A stretch of 64,000 nucleotides of DNA from the NCBI RefSeq assembly GCF_003286085.1, contig NW_020825546.1, positions 1 to 64,000 of the forward strand. Direction: 5' to 3'. The translations under genes were made by a program, and so were the position numbers. Below, in pieces: positions 12,175 through 24,274 of this stretch (positions within the stretch are counted from its first letter, which is position 1; each line of letters starts with the position of its first letter). The notes under the pieces were generated by a model that was given only the letters and a program-made list of their open reading frames with translations, was not told the DNA's origin and made no database searches. The stretch is from Drosophila persimilis. Its lineage: Eukaryota > Arthropoda > Insecta > Diptera > Drosophilidae.

Positions 12175-13748
12175 AGCTGGTTGATCAGCTATTATCTGTG
12201 GTAATACGAAATCTTCAATTCTTTGCGTAAAACCATTGTGAAGGGATTTTATGAGCACATTTACTCGTGCTCTGCTGGTCTTTGATTGACCTCCAATTCC
12301 TTCGATCCGTAGTGTTGTGTCTTTTAGTTTGAGTGACAACATTGATGCCATTCGTTCAGAGATCAAGTTTATCTGTGATCCTGAATCTAGCAGTGCTCTG
12401 AAATTAGCAACCTGCCCGTTGTTGGCTTCTACTGCCACCTTTGCTGTGGCCAGAAGATTGTAACTATTGTTACTTGCTGCACCAACCGTCGGGCCTCTTT
12501 ATTCTGTAGCTGCGCCTGATGCTGTTTCCAAATGTAGCATCGTGTTGTGCTTCTTGTCACACTTGAAGCAGTTTCGACCAGGGCATGCGTTTGTTTTGTG
12601 ATTTGTTCTAAAACAATTAACGCACATTTTTTGTTTTTATACCCAATTTAGTCGTTCTGATGGAGATTTGTAGCGAAATTCTTTGCATCCGTACAGCCAA
12701 TGGCTTGCTTTTTTGCAGAATGTGCATAAGGGTGCTCGCGTTCTCCCTGTGTTTGCTGATGCACATGTCGTGCCTTTTGGCTCTCTCCTTGATGCTGGTG
12801 GCTTCTTACTGGTTCCTAAAACCCGAATTTTTTGCTCCAAGAACTGAAGCATCGTATCCAGCGCCTGAATGTTCTTTGAGCTTCCCAATGATTGCTCATA
12901 CAAGGCCTTATTTGTTACATCCAGTTTGTTTCTGATAATGGCAATCAATATCGGATCCCATGTAGATATATTGATGCCCAATCACTTTAGTGATGCAAGG
13001 GATTCTATGGTTGTTATATACAACTCTTTTAATGACTTGGGATCGTCATTAATTGTTTGGTGATTGAGGAAGCGGTTCAGTACCGTGTTCGAAACATCTC
13101 TGGGATTGTTGTATGCGTCAACTAGTATTTCCCAAGCGGCTTCATAATTTTCTTCCTTTAGATCGATATGTCGAATCAATCTTTCTGCCTCGCCGGTAAC
13201 GGTGGTTTTAACCGTAGGCATGTTGGTCTCATGCACCATGCATGAGAAAAGATCGAAGAACTGGGTCCATTTTAATAGATCCCTATCAAACTTTGGTATG
13301 CTGATGCGTGGAAGATGCACGTTATCCGTGTTTGGTGTGGCTGATTTTGCCAATGCTCTTTGGACCTTACTTTCCAGTGTTAGGTAGGATTCCATGTCAT
13401 ATCCTCCTTCCACTGGGTCCTCATATTCCTCATGAATTGTGAAGTGGACTTCCTGCGCTTGAGACCATAGTGATTTTATCAAATCACTTGATGTGCGTCC
13501 TTCCGCCTCTGAAAGTTGTTCCAGATTGCGTTTAACGGACTCTACTATGGACTTTTGTCGGCGAATAGTGAAAGCAGTTTGCTGTAATCCTTCGAGGGCT
13601 GCTGGATCAGACCGCTTTCTTTGGGATCTACTGGAGGATACTCATGCTTTTCTTTAAAGACGATTTGACGTTCCACACGAGCACTAGACGTCTCTGATAG
13701 CTTATCCATGCATTCGGTAAAGATCGTAATGTGTTCCTTACATGTTGT
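12175..13748 (-). pseudogene. BEL/Pao gag-protease segment, copy C, 5' truncated
   Basis: Minus strand, closely matching copy A. Protease motif at about 12361-12438, zinc knuckles at about 12520-12720, gag core 12637-13482. It shares with copy A the 2-bp deletion (near 13565), the nonsense codon (12982) and the missing MWYLKS codons. The gag N-terminus is cut at 13748, where a DINE fragment begins, so its start codon and leader are gone. Confidence 0.85.
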
Positions 13749-14101
13749 ACCAAAAACGCAGAATCGTAGAGAATGACCATATCTTTTAGACTGCAGAATC
13801 TGAATTGGATCGTATTATTTTTATAGCCAGCATCAAGAAAACAATTTAATTTTTTCTCGCCCTGTCTCTCTCTAACACACACGTAGCATAGGCGGCTTTG
13901 CTTAGAGTAAAACATTAGCGCCTAGATCTCAGAGACTATAAAAGCTAGAGCAACCAAATTTGGTATCCACACTCCTAATATATCGGACCGAGACGAGTTT
14001 GTTTCAAAATTTCGCCACACCGCCTTCCGCCCCCGCAAAGGATGCAAATCTGGGGATATTCACAAATCTCAGGGACTATTAAGGCTAGAGTAACCAAATT
14101 G
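13749..14101 (-). mobile_element. Internal DINE fragment at the junction of gag copy C and copy D
   Basis: Only the middle of a DINE is present (from CAAAAACGCAGAATCGTAGA to near ACCAAATTGG). Neither end is there. It joins the truncated gag copy C to the pol start of copy D, so it probably marks a recombination or deletion breakpoint and not a simple insertion. Confidence 0.75.
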
Positions 14102-14973
14102 GTGGTGCTCTCAGGTTTGAGTACACAATGATGTGGAATGAAGTAGTGCCTTTTGGGAACTTTTGATGCTGGCACAATCTTCATATGTCCTAGTCCTTCA
14201 TACTCTTCCATGAAGTCCACATAACTCTTCCAAGTTTTTGTTGAGCTTCGCCGCTCCAACGCTAGGAATCTTTTTGTTGCGGTTTCCAACGACTCCCCCA
14301 GGGCTGAAGGGTGTTCGGAAAATGGGAGCTTTACAATAAAACGGCCGTCTGAAGCTCTCTGAAGATTTTCTATAAAATGAGCTTCACACCGTGCTTCCAC
14401 TGGAGTGCGTGGTTTGTCTTCCGTCTCTCGTTTGTCCAGAGTCCAGAATCTTTCCATTAGCTCGTTTACTCCCGTGGCACAAATGGGTGAGGAATTGTGA
14501 GCAGATTTGACTTTTCCTGCCACAATCCATCCCAGTTTCGTGTTTTGTATCAACGGGTTTCCTGTCCTTAGCTGCTGTTGATCTGGTAGCAGCAGCGAGT
14601 AGTAATGCTCGGCTCCGATTAGCATGTCGATTTTTCCTGGCTTATGGAAATTTGGATCTGCCAGTGAGATCTTGCTTGGTACGTTTAAGCTATCTGAATC
14701 GAGTGCCTGAGCGGGTTGATCAGCTATTATCTGTGGTAATACGAAAGCTTCAATTCTTTGCGTAAAACCATTGTGAAGGGATTTCATGAGCACATTTACT
14801 CGTGCTCTGCTGGTCTTTGATTGACCTCCAATTCCTTCGATCCGTAGTGTTGTGTCTTTTAGTTTGAGTGACAACACTGATGGCATTCGTTCAGAGATCA
14901 AGTTTATCTGTGATCCTGAATCTAGCAGTGCTCTGAAATTAGCAACCTGCCCGTTGTTGGCTTCTACTGCCAC
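14102..14973 (-). pseudogene. BEL/Pao protease and start of RT region, copy D (open frame 13975-14973)
   Basis: On the minus strand the frame runs from MAVEANNGQ through LLDSGSQINLISE (protease active site), a post-protease stretch with IDMLIGAEHYYSLL and LGWIVAGKV, and the region typical of BEL just before the RT palm (FWTLDKRE, LGHMKIVP, YFIPHHCVLKPESTT). The frame then runs into the DINE fragment and ends inside it at 13975. This is the only segment that keeps sequence between the protease and RT; the RT palm itself is missing everywhere in the array. It is therefore the least rearranged representative of the minus-strand half. Confidence 0.85.
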
Positions 14974-16980
14974 CTTTGCTGTGGCGAGAAGATTGTAACT
15001 ATTGTTACTTGCTGCACCAACCGTCGGGCCTCTTTATTCTGTAGTTGCGCCTGATGCTGTTTCCAAATGTAGCATCGTGTTGTGCTTCTTGTCACACTTG
15101 AAGCAGTTTCGACCAGGGCATGCGTTTGTTTTGTGATTTGTTCTAAAACAATTAACACACATTTTTTGTTTTTATACCCAATTTAGTCGTTCTGATGGAG
15201 ATTTGGAGCGAAACTCTTCGCATCCGTAGAGCCAATGGCTTGCTTTTTTGCAGAATGTGCATAAGGGTGCTCGCGTTCTCCCTGTGTTTGCTGATGCACA
15301 TGTCGTGCCTTTTGGCTCTCTCCTTGATGCTGGTGGCTTCTTACTGGTTCCTAGAACCCGAAGAACTCCAAGAACTGAAGCATCGTATCCAGCGCCTGAA
15401 TGTTCTTTGAGCTTCCCAATGATTGCTCATACAAGGCCTTATTTGTTACATCCAGTTTGTTTCTGATAATGGCAATCAATATCGGATCCCATGTAGATAT
15501 ATTGATGCCCAATCCCTTTAGTGATGCAAGGGATTCTATGGTTGTTATATAAAACTCTTTTAATGACTTGGGATCGTCATTAATTGTTTAGTGATTGAGG
15601 AAGCGGTTCAGTACCGTGTTCGAAACATCTCTGGGATTGTTGTATGCGTCAACTAGTATTTCCCAAGCGGCTTCATAATTTTCTTCCTTTAGATCGATAT
15701 GTCGAATCAATCTTTCTGCCTCGCCGGTAACGGTGGATTTAAGATACCACATCTTTTTCACCGTAGGCATGTTGGTCTCATGCACCATGCATGAGAGAAG
15801 ATCGAAGAACTGGGTCCATTTTAATAGATCGCCATCAAACTTTATGATGCTGATGCGTGAAAGATGCACGTTATCCGTGTTTGGTGTGGCTGATTTTGCC
15901 AATGCTCTTTGGACCTTACTTTCCAGTGTTAGGTAGGATTCCATGTCATATCCTCCTTCCACTGGGTCCTCATATTCCTCATGAATTGTGAAGTGGACTT
16001 CCTGCGCTTGAGTCCATAGTGATTTTATCAAATCACTTGATGTGCGTCCTTCCGCCTCTGAAAGTTGTTCCAGATTGCGTTTAACGGACTCTACTATGGA
16101 CTTTTGTCGGCGACATAGTGAAAGCAGTTTGCTGTAATCCTTCAAGGGCTGCTGGATCAGACCGCTTTCTTTGGGATCTACTGGAGGATACTCATGCTTT
16201 TCTTTAAAGACGATTTGACGTTCCCCACGAGCACTAGACGTCTGTGATAGCTTATCCATGCATTCGGTAAAGATCGTAATGTGTTGCTTACATGTTGTAC
16301 GTAAGTCTTCACGGAATTTTACGTATTCATCCGTTTTGTCTGTATCGCGAAGTTTGGAGTCGTTTTTGTTGAAGCGATTCCACGCATTTTCGAGTGCTGA
16401 TATTTTGGCTTGAAAATAAGAAGCCGTTTGCTTTCGTTCTTGGGAATCTTTTTTAATGTTCCGAATGCGCCTCGATATTTCCTCACCAATCTCTTGCTGC
16501 ACATCCATTGCCATTGTAGCGGCAGCTTCTGCCTCCATATGTGTATCCATTCTATCTGTTTGTACTTATTACTTTTTGACCCGTTGGGAGTGTTTTATTT
16601 GCTTTGAAGCTGGATACGCTCCGAATCGCAACCGTTGTTGGTCAGAAAGGTAATAGTACAGGTGATGTGTTGGATGGAGGGATTTGTGCTGTTTCCAATT
16701 TATGGAACGCACGTAACAACCAAAATTGATTACCTTGGTGGTAATCGAATTCTATAGCTGTTTTTCTGTTGGCTGATAACCTGAATATTTCAGATTTGCC
16801 AAAGTGATACTTATTGGTAGGAGATGCTACCGTAAGTGTATAGATGCCAGTGTATAGTGCCTGATGCCAAATTTTTATTGAAGATTTCCTGTTGACTGCT
16901 TCAATCTGATGTCCAGATCGAATCCTTTCACTGTAGCTTGTTAGACAGTTTGAAAGGATGACCAAGGTCGGGGTCACCAA
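14974..16980 (-). pseudogene. BEL/Pao gag, copy D, with leader (longest frame 15588-16550)
   Basis: Gag starts at the ATG at 16548-16550 (MDTHMEAEAAA). It has a coiled N-terminal region, a DUF1759-type core (KFDGDLLKWTQFFDLL, EEYEDPVEGGYD) and then meets a nonsense codon after RFLNH (15588). The same frame goes on beyond it towards the zinc knuckles near 15060-15260. The nonsense codon is shared with copy B. Upstream lies a leader of about 400 bp ending at a primer-binding-like site next to the LTR. This leader reaches the native LTR, whereas the leaders of the other copies are cut after TTTTTATTGAAGAT. Confidence 0.85.
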
Positions 16981-16981
16981 A
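16961..16981 (-). promoter_or_regulatory. Primer-binding-like site of the BEL element
   Basis: On the minus strand the LTR end (ACA) is followed by TTTGGTGACCCCGACC, the position and TGG start expected of a retrotransposon primer-binding site. The tRNA that would prime here was not identified. Confidence 0.55.
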
Positions 16982-17469
16982 TGTTAATGTGTGTGAGTGT
17001 GTGTGTGTGTAGGAAGCTGGGTTGCATACGGTACATAAACCGTCTACAGTTTGGTCGTCGCAACTAGAACTTGAACCAGTTGGACTGCGGAGTGGGTATC
17101 CTACGGTGCGCAAGGGAGGATTTGAAGACTCAGCGACAGCCTGTGATGATTGCGATGGAAGATGAGTGACAGGCAGTTATGGTACTGTTTCTGATACTGA
17201 TTTTTATTGAACAAATGCATCTCCTTATATAGCTAGCAGTGGTACTCTTATTCTATGGGAAGGAACGCACAGGCTCCTTGTGAGTGTATTTTTAGATTGG
17301 GTACACTTACTCTGTGCGGGGGTTATATTTCAGTGTATTTAATTAGGTACTTGGCAGCAATAAAGTAGATAGTTTATTGCTTGATCCCTTTTGGTGGGTT
17401 CGAGTTTACAAGTGCTATTGTCTATTCTTAGTTGCTAATGTATTTTTCGTGTCGTCATATTCATTTACA
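16982..17469 (-). repeat. BEL/Pao LTR (putative limits)
   Basis: Lies directly upstream of the gag leader on the minus strand. On the plus strand it begins TGTTAATGTG next to the primer-binding-like site and may end at TTTACA near 17469, which keeps the TG...CA form. A TATA-like box (CTATATAAGG) reads on the minus strand at 17223-17232. There is only one LTR in the window, so the outer limit is a guess. A (GT)n run sits at about 16988-17010. Confidence 0.5.
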
Positions 17470-17492
17470 TGAAATGACATGGACCATTTTAT

Positions 17493-20400
17493 TTATGAGT
17501 ATTTGTGTATGAGATTGAACTGTATATTCCTAATATTTATTAAATAGATGTCTGTGGCTGAACAATAGTTACAGCATGCATAAGGGTCCACAATGTATTG
17601 GATATCCATATTGGCCCTTTGCATTGAAAGGATGTGTTTATTATAAGCATTAACGCAAATCTCAGCAAATGACCTTTTTAGAAAAATGTGTGGTTTCTTT
17701 AAACCAGAAGAAATTGCATATTTGTAGTCCTCGTAATTGAGGCTCACTTGTTCGTGCGAAAGAAAGTTCTCAAATATGCTCAAGTGATCCATCATAGCAG
17801 AAGATTGATCAGAATTTAGTAGGTCTTGAATTTTCTTAAAATTTCCTTGGTGAAAATCAAGGTTTGGAGTTTCCTCCGGCAGTGGACTCAATATCTCCGT
17901 TTGGGGCATTGGAGGGTATGGAATACCGAATCTACAAACTTTTTTTCCACTTTTATTGGCTTTTTTAAGACATGACAAGTCCTTACGCCGATGCTTTTGG
18001 TATTCAACATACGGAGCTAATTCAGAGTCTGTGACATCTACTGTAATATGTTTGTTAATGAAGGCTATAAATGTTGAAATTGACTCTGTACTGGTTAAGT
18101 CCACTGCTGGGGCATCTTTCAGCCCAAACATGCCGTGAATATGGGGGGAACCTCTTTGTTGGAATTCAACACGCCAATAATATTTTATGACGAAGTTTTC
18201 TCCGAAAATGCCCTCCCGATTCCTCATAACTTTTAAAATCTCGCGATACCTATAATCGAAATACCTAGCACAAGTAACTGGATCTGCCCTGATAAGTCGC
18301 TCCTTTTTGGTGTAGGGTAGATTCATTGCTTCTTCTTCGCTAATAATCTCCCTATCTACGTTTTTATTGAGAAAAACAAGCAACTCTGGCCACCGCGTTT
18401 CAGCAGCAGACAGAGTAATGAAAAAAGTCGGCAGGCCGAACTGACGAATCATGGCCATAACCTTCTTCTTTTCATCCTCCCAGTGAGCCGGAGACGATCG
18501 AATATCGCAAAGAACCCTATATCCCTCATCGTGGTTAATAAGCCCCCCTATGAAATTCTCATAAAGAGCGTTAGCTGCCGTTACTGCACTGGAAGTGCTC
18601 CGCTTACGTAAGCAGATTGAAATATTATTTCGAATCTTAATGAGTTCTAACTTCTTATAATTGAAGAATAGTTTGTCAGTTCTACAACCTCTCCTATCTA
18701 CATTTCGAAGCTCTGATCTAACAATGGTTGTAAAACTTTGTGAAGATTGTCTTTTGACGCCTGCATAAATAGTGGGAAAGGATAACTCTTCAAAGTCAAT
18801 GTCTAGAATCATGTCGAGAGGTCGTTGGCCTTGACCTGGTGCGATTTTAATAATCCTATCATCAAATGGTATGTTGTTTTCAAGCAGAGTTTCCTGACCT
18901 CCAGGGTTGAGCTCTTCGGCTTCTACTTCCTCGTCGGGATGGGCTGGATCCGTATCTACATTCCTTTCTCTATTCTGCATACTTTCTAAAAAGGCTGCGT
19001 CTGCTTGAGATGCTACGAAAGGAACAATATCGGATGTGAAACCAGAGATCCATTGCTCGTTAACTACAACATTATGCTTTTTATACAAATCTGTGGTAAC
19101 TAAATAACGAAGTGCTTCAAAAATTTTGGAAGGTCTAATGGTTTCAGCCATGAAAGCATGAAGATACTCTTTTCTGCGTTTGAGGTGGAGCTGAATTACC
19201 TGGGCTTCATGGAAAGCTCGTGGAAGCTTCTTCACGATATCGCTTACCGAAATAGGGACGTTTACAACTGCCCCTTTAATGGCATTTTGACCTCGCCCCC
19301 CAGGCAATATAGGCTTTATTATCATAAATGGAAGTCGAGGAGAAATCAGTCGTTCCTCTAATGGAGTAAGCCCCTTTAAGCAGTCGGGCAGCATGGGGAA
19401 ATCTAATTCATTGAAGAAAAGCTTAGGCTTTATACTCTTCTTAATGTTGCTATGACATGTTCTGCAGAATTTTAATGTTGGGCAATCAGAAGGGAATTCT
19501 AAAAGGCTTTCAAGAGCGAAAATTTCACTTTCTAAAAGGACGCGAGGAATCTTACAAATTTGTTTGGGGAACCACAGGCCTTTGCAAGAAAGGCAACCCT
19601 GATCAGGACCCAGCTTTACATTCCTGTTATAAACTACTTTCAGAGCTTCTAGGCCACTAAGCCTGATTCTGGGTTCTATCTGAGCCCTATCTTCCTGGGA
19701 GATATTTGCTCGTTCCTGCTGCATTCGGGAGGCGTTTCTTAAATTTTTCTCAACTCTATTGCTGCTATCGCTCCTATATTGGCTAACTCTCTGACTAGCA
19801 GTTCTGGCAGCGTCAATTTCTAACTGTCGTGCTGCGGCACGAGCAGCTTGGCGGGCCAGAGTGTATCGCGCTCGCGAGATACGCCTACGATCTACTAAGC
19901 TCAGTTATTGGACCCTGCGAACTCTATCCTGCTCTCTTTCTAACATGCGTCTCCTTTCGTTATTTAAACGTACGCGTTGTCTCCTCTCTGTATTCCGTTC
20001 TTGCTCTCTTGTCCTATAGTCCGAGTCCTGTCTTCGTCTGGACCGACGCACAGTATCGGCCACTTGCTCCTCATGTCTAATCTGTGCGTCTGTTCGCATA
20101 ACTATATGTTCTCCTGTATTCTGTTCTTGCTCTCGTGCCCTATATTCCGAGTCCTGTCTACGTCTGGACCGACAAACAGTATCGGTCACTTGCTCCTGAC
20201 GTCTAATGCGAGAGTCTGTTCGTCTCAGTACATGTTCGCCGGTATTTTGTGCCTGCTCTGTAGCCCTATACCTGTGGCTCCTTCTGCGTTTGAACCGACG
20301 CTCAGTATTGACCACTTGCCGCTGTCGTGTTCTCAATTCTACTCTTTCTTCTATATTCTCTACCTGTTGGTTCCGTAAACGTACGGACTGACGCACGGAC

Positions 20401-20713
20401 ACGTGTCGTTTATTCTGTGCATTTATGCCATCACTATTGCCTACTGTATTCTCTACCTGGTCACCAGGGACGGCTGCCTGTTCTTCCTGACCTACACCGG
20501 AAACCTGCCAAGCAGACACTTGATTTGGTCCCTTCGTCTCTAGCTCTTGGTTTCTAACTGGTTCAACGAACACAGGGTCTGCATCTATTACAAGTTCCCT
20601 ATTTTCAATAAACTCAACATTTTCTAAATTTTTCTAAATTTCTATCTCTATTTGATCTGTTTCTCAATTTGCGTTCTCTGAGACTGCTGAGAAGCAGATA
20701 GCCTACGAGGCAT
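17493..20713 (-). pseudogene. Helentron (Helitron-like) Rep gene, N-terminal part, broken
   Basis: Minus strand. From an ATG at 20713 (MPRRLSASQQ) a short frame stops early. From 20573 a frame rich in Arg and Gln holds imperfect 42-residue repeats (RRRQDSEYRAREQEQNT) and ends at TAA (19905). The same frame continues to an open stretch from 19724 to 17493. That part has a cysteine-rich region typical of DUF6570 (CLSCKGLWFP, LKFCRTC), the Helitron-like N domain, and the HUH motif in RGSPHIHGMFG (about 18130). It ends after ANMDIQYIVDPYACCNY, where the catalytic tyrosine region should follow but the sequence diverges. The helicase domain is absent. Its role would be rolling-circle transposition. 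It could be a relative of the source of the DINE elements here, but that is inference. Confidence 0.82.
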
Positions 20714-21045
20714 GATAAAATGTATGTATGTATATAAAATATAATTACATCACAATAATAAGAAAAGCTATATAGTAAATATATAATATATACATATAAT
20801 AATAATAATTATAATAATATATGTATTATATAATATAACAATATATTATATATTTATATATATTATATATTATATATTATAACAATTATTATATAATATA
20901 TCATACTATATTATTATATACAATATAATAAATGATAATAATATAACTAATAATGAAATATAATATAATATATTTATATTTATATATATATATATATTAT
21001 AAAACTATAATTATATATATATAATATATAATTAATGTAAATTAA
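20714..21045. repeat. AT-rich tract upstream of the Helentron gene
   Basis: About 330 bp made almost only of A and T, with many short (TA)n and TATAATAT-type units that can pair with themselves. No gene or promoter can be read from it. It lies upstream of the Rep start. Confidence 0.8.
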
Positions 21046-22369
21046 CTTGTAACTTCCCAAAGCGTCAGCAATCGGTGGCAGCGACGTCCCCTGGCGAGAG
21101 CAGCAGCGACGTCCGTCCTCAGCCGCTATGCAGGCAGCGACGTCCGGCCTCAGCCTCCAGTGACGCCATCAGAGGCACCGAAAAGCGCGCGAAGCAACGA
21201 CGAAAGTTAGCAACTGTTATTACTTTCTAACTAACGATCGGCGCAGAAAAACTAAGGCCATATACCTTAATAAGCAAGCACTACTTTTAATTTAATTCGA
21301 AATCGGTAATCGGTAAAAAGTCTCTATCGCTCTGCCTGGCTCGATATCAACTGGTCCCAACGAAACACAGCCTATTGAGATTTCGCGGTCTTTTTACGAG
21401 TGAGTCACTCAAGAAAGAGAGAACGAAGTCAAAGCATGCTGGAAGAGACTTACAAGGTGAATGCACGAATAAGGTGGCGCCGAAAGACAGCAAGTGTGGT
21501 GATGACGTCATATTGTTAATAAAGACACTTGCATCCATATGTAAATGTGTATGGATGTGAACAGATAGTTTAGAGAACTCTTTTCTGAGTGGGGCAGAGA
21601 AGCATGCGGAACAAACGGACAATTCAATTCATGTTTTCCAAATAGAAATAGAAGGTGAACATGGACAGAGAATATATCAAATAACGCAAAAAAATGGAGC
21701 GGATTTTTTCTCATTTCTTCCATATGTATATTTGGAGTGAAAACATTTTCGTGTCCCCCTCCCTTACTGTAACGGTTAACAAATTGTTTACCAATTGCCT
21801 GGGCCTGGGTGATGCTCTCTCCCTCTTTTTGGCTTGCGGAAAGAGTGAGAGAGCCCCTGGTGTTTAGATTTCGCGGTTTTTTTTACAGCCGATTCTCATT
21901 CTTTCTAAAGGCGTTTATATCACTTTCACACTTGCATTCGCTGGTCCTCTTCCACACCCTAACCATAACGGCTCATTCAAACAGCTGCATATACACATAC
22001 TATATAATGATTATCTATTTATTTATTTACATATTTATGTTCTTTGCTCTTGCTCTTCCTCTTTGGACAAGTGATATTGCTGGGCATACTGTGTGTCTCT
22101 CTCTATTTAGTCTCTTTGTAGGCAAAGGGACAGATTGATTTGTTAATGTGGGAGGGGTGATTGAACTTAGAGAGGGGCATCGGGGCATCGGGTATCCCTC
22201 TTTTTTGGATAAAGGGGTATTGGTCAGAATGTTGAGGGTAAAACAAAGAAAAAGACATCGCCTGCCAGCAGCTAGGGGGCTTGTAGGGCTTGCATTGCCG
22301 GGTGTTGTTTTTATTTTTTTCAGGGCAGAGAGTTAGAGAGAGAGGGAGATAGAGAGGGCGAACGCATAG
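21046..22369. other. Unassigned intergenic DNA
   Basis: No gene recognised. The first 150 bp are GC-richer and contain GCAGCGACGTCC three times. Further on, TAGATTTCGCGG-like text occurs twice (near 21378 and 21866), each time near a GAGAGA-rich stretch, which hints at an old repeated element. The short open frames here show no domain. Confidence 0.5.
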
Positions 22370-23205
22370 CTGCGTAGCCAGTGCCAATTGTTTTGCTCCT
22401 TTTGGCTATAAAAATGATCCGATCTGATCCAGATTCAGCAATCGGCGAAATTCTGAGATATACGTTTTATGGTGACATCTTAAAGAAGTGTGTGTACCAA
22501 ATTTGGTTACTCTAGCCTTAATAGTCTCTGAGATTTGTGGTTGCCTCAGATTTTCGTCCTTTGCGGGGGCGGAAGGGGGTGTGGCGAAATTTGGACATGA
22601 AACGGTCAAGGTCCGATATCACAGGAGTGTGGATACCAAATTTGGTTGCTCTGGCTTTTATAGGTTCTGAGATCCTTGAACTCATATTTTGCAATTGGCA
22701 AAACCGACCATGAAACCTGTGTGTTAGAGTGAGACAGAGCGAGAAAGAGTGAAATTGTTTTCGTGATTCTGGCTGTAATAATTAAACGATCTGGTTTAGA
22801 TTTTGCACTCTAGAAGATATAGTCATCTTCTACGATTCTGCGTTTTTAGTTTTCTCGTATCGTCGAAATTGTGGATGCCACAGATTTTCGCCCTTTGTGG
22901 GGGCGGAAGTGGGCCTGGCAAAGTTTTGAAATATTTTTGGAGCAGTGACATATCACAGAAGTCTGGATCCAAAACATCGTTGCTCTAGCTCTTATAGTCT
23001 TTGAGCATTAGGCGCTGAAGGGGACGGACAGACGGACGGACGGACAGACGGACAGACAGACATGGCTCAATCGACTCGGCTATTGATGCTGGTCAAGAAT
23101 ATATATACTTTATGGGGTCGGAAACGATTCCTTCTGGACGTTACACACATCCACTTTCACCACAAATCTAATATACCCCAATACTCATTTTGAGTATCGG
23201 GTATA
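22370..23205 (+). mobile_element. DINE-1-like element, 5'-truncated
   Basis: Oriented so that its GGGTATA end is on the right (23205). It starts abruptly near GCTGCGTAGCC, so the ACGAGGGGG end is missing. It holds the (GGAC)n tract at about 23023-23060 and the core at 23080-23130. It abuts the next DINE with no base between them. Confidence 0.85.
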
Positions 23206-24274
23206 ACGAGGGGGAACGTTGTGAGTTGCTGCGGACACCGCAATTCTGCACTTATACCCGATACTCAGTCAGTATGGCTCTCCTCCGGCAGACGGCGCTA
23301 ATATTAAACGAAACGACAAAGAGTGTGTGCGAGAGAGACAGAAAATCAGTCTGAGCGTGACGTCGGGCGCTGCGTAGCCATTGCAAATTGATTTCTTGCT
23401 TTTGGCTACAAAAATGATCCGATCTGATTCAGATTCAGCAACCGCATAGATATGGTCGTTATCTATAATTCTGCGTTATTAGTTTTCTCGAATGTGCAAT
23501 ATTGTGGATGCAACAGATTTTCGTCCTTTGTGGGGGCGGAAGGGAGTGGGGCGACATTTTGAGATATACGCTTTATAGTGAGATCTAACAGGAGTGCGGA
23601 TACTAAATTTGGTTACTCTAGCCTTAATAGTCTCTGAGATTTGTGAAATTTGTGTGGCGAAATTTTGAAAGAAACTCGTCTCGGTCCGATATATTAGGAG
23701 TGTGGATACCAAATTTGGTTGCTCTAGCTTTTATAGTCTCTGAGATCTAGGCGCTAATGTTTTACTTTAAGCAAAGCCGGCTATGCTAAGTGTGTGTTAG
23801 AGAGAGACAGGGCGAGAAAAAATGAAATTGTTTTCTTGATGCTGGCTATAATAATAATACGATCCAATTCAGATTCTGCAGTCTAAAAGATGTGGTCATT
23901 CTCTACGATACTGCGTTTTTGGTTTTCTCGTATCTTTAAAAATGTGGTTACCACAGATTTTCGTCCTTTGTGGGGGCGGAAGTGGGCGGGGCGAAGTTTT
24001 GTAATATTTTTGTAGCAGTGACATATCACAGAATTCTTGATCCAAAACATCGTTGCTCTACCTTTTATAGTCTTTGAGCACTAGGCGCTGAAGGGGACGG
24101 ACAGACGGACGGACGAACAGACGGACAGACAGACATGGCTCAATCGACTCGGCTATTGATGCTGATCAAGAATATATATACTTTATGGGGTCGGAAACGA
24201 TTCCTTCTGGACGTTACACACATCCACTTTTACCACAAATCTAATATACCCCAATACTCATTTTGAGTATCGGG
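23206..24274 (+). mobile_element. DINE-1-like element, about 1.07 kb
   Basis: Begins ACGAGGGGGAACG directly after the previous element and ends at GAGTATCGGGTA before the run of A that opens the segmental duplication. A DINE ends at the same place before copy 2 (43602), so this insertion seems older than the duplication. The middle parts of the two differ in subfamily type. Confidence 0.85.

Noticed and set aside
19977-20378. 133-codon plus-strand frame opposite the Rep N-terminus
   Set aside because: The minus-strand repeats explain it; its sequence is the complement of the Arg/Gln-rich units.
20714-21045. Replication origin or matrix attachment site in the AT-rich tract
   Set aside because: Base composition alone does not support a function.
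23479-23712. Short frames inside DINE elements (also at 42758-42994 and 44346-44573)
   Set aside because: They recur in every DINE copy by shared descent and are broken in most; DINE elements are non-coding.
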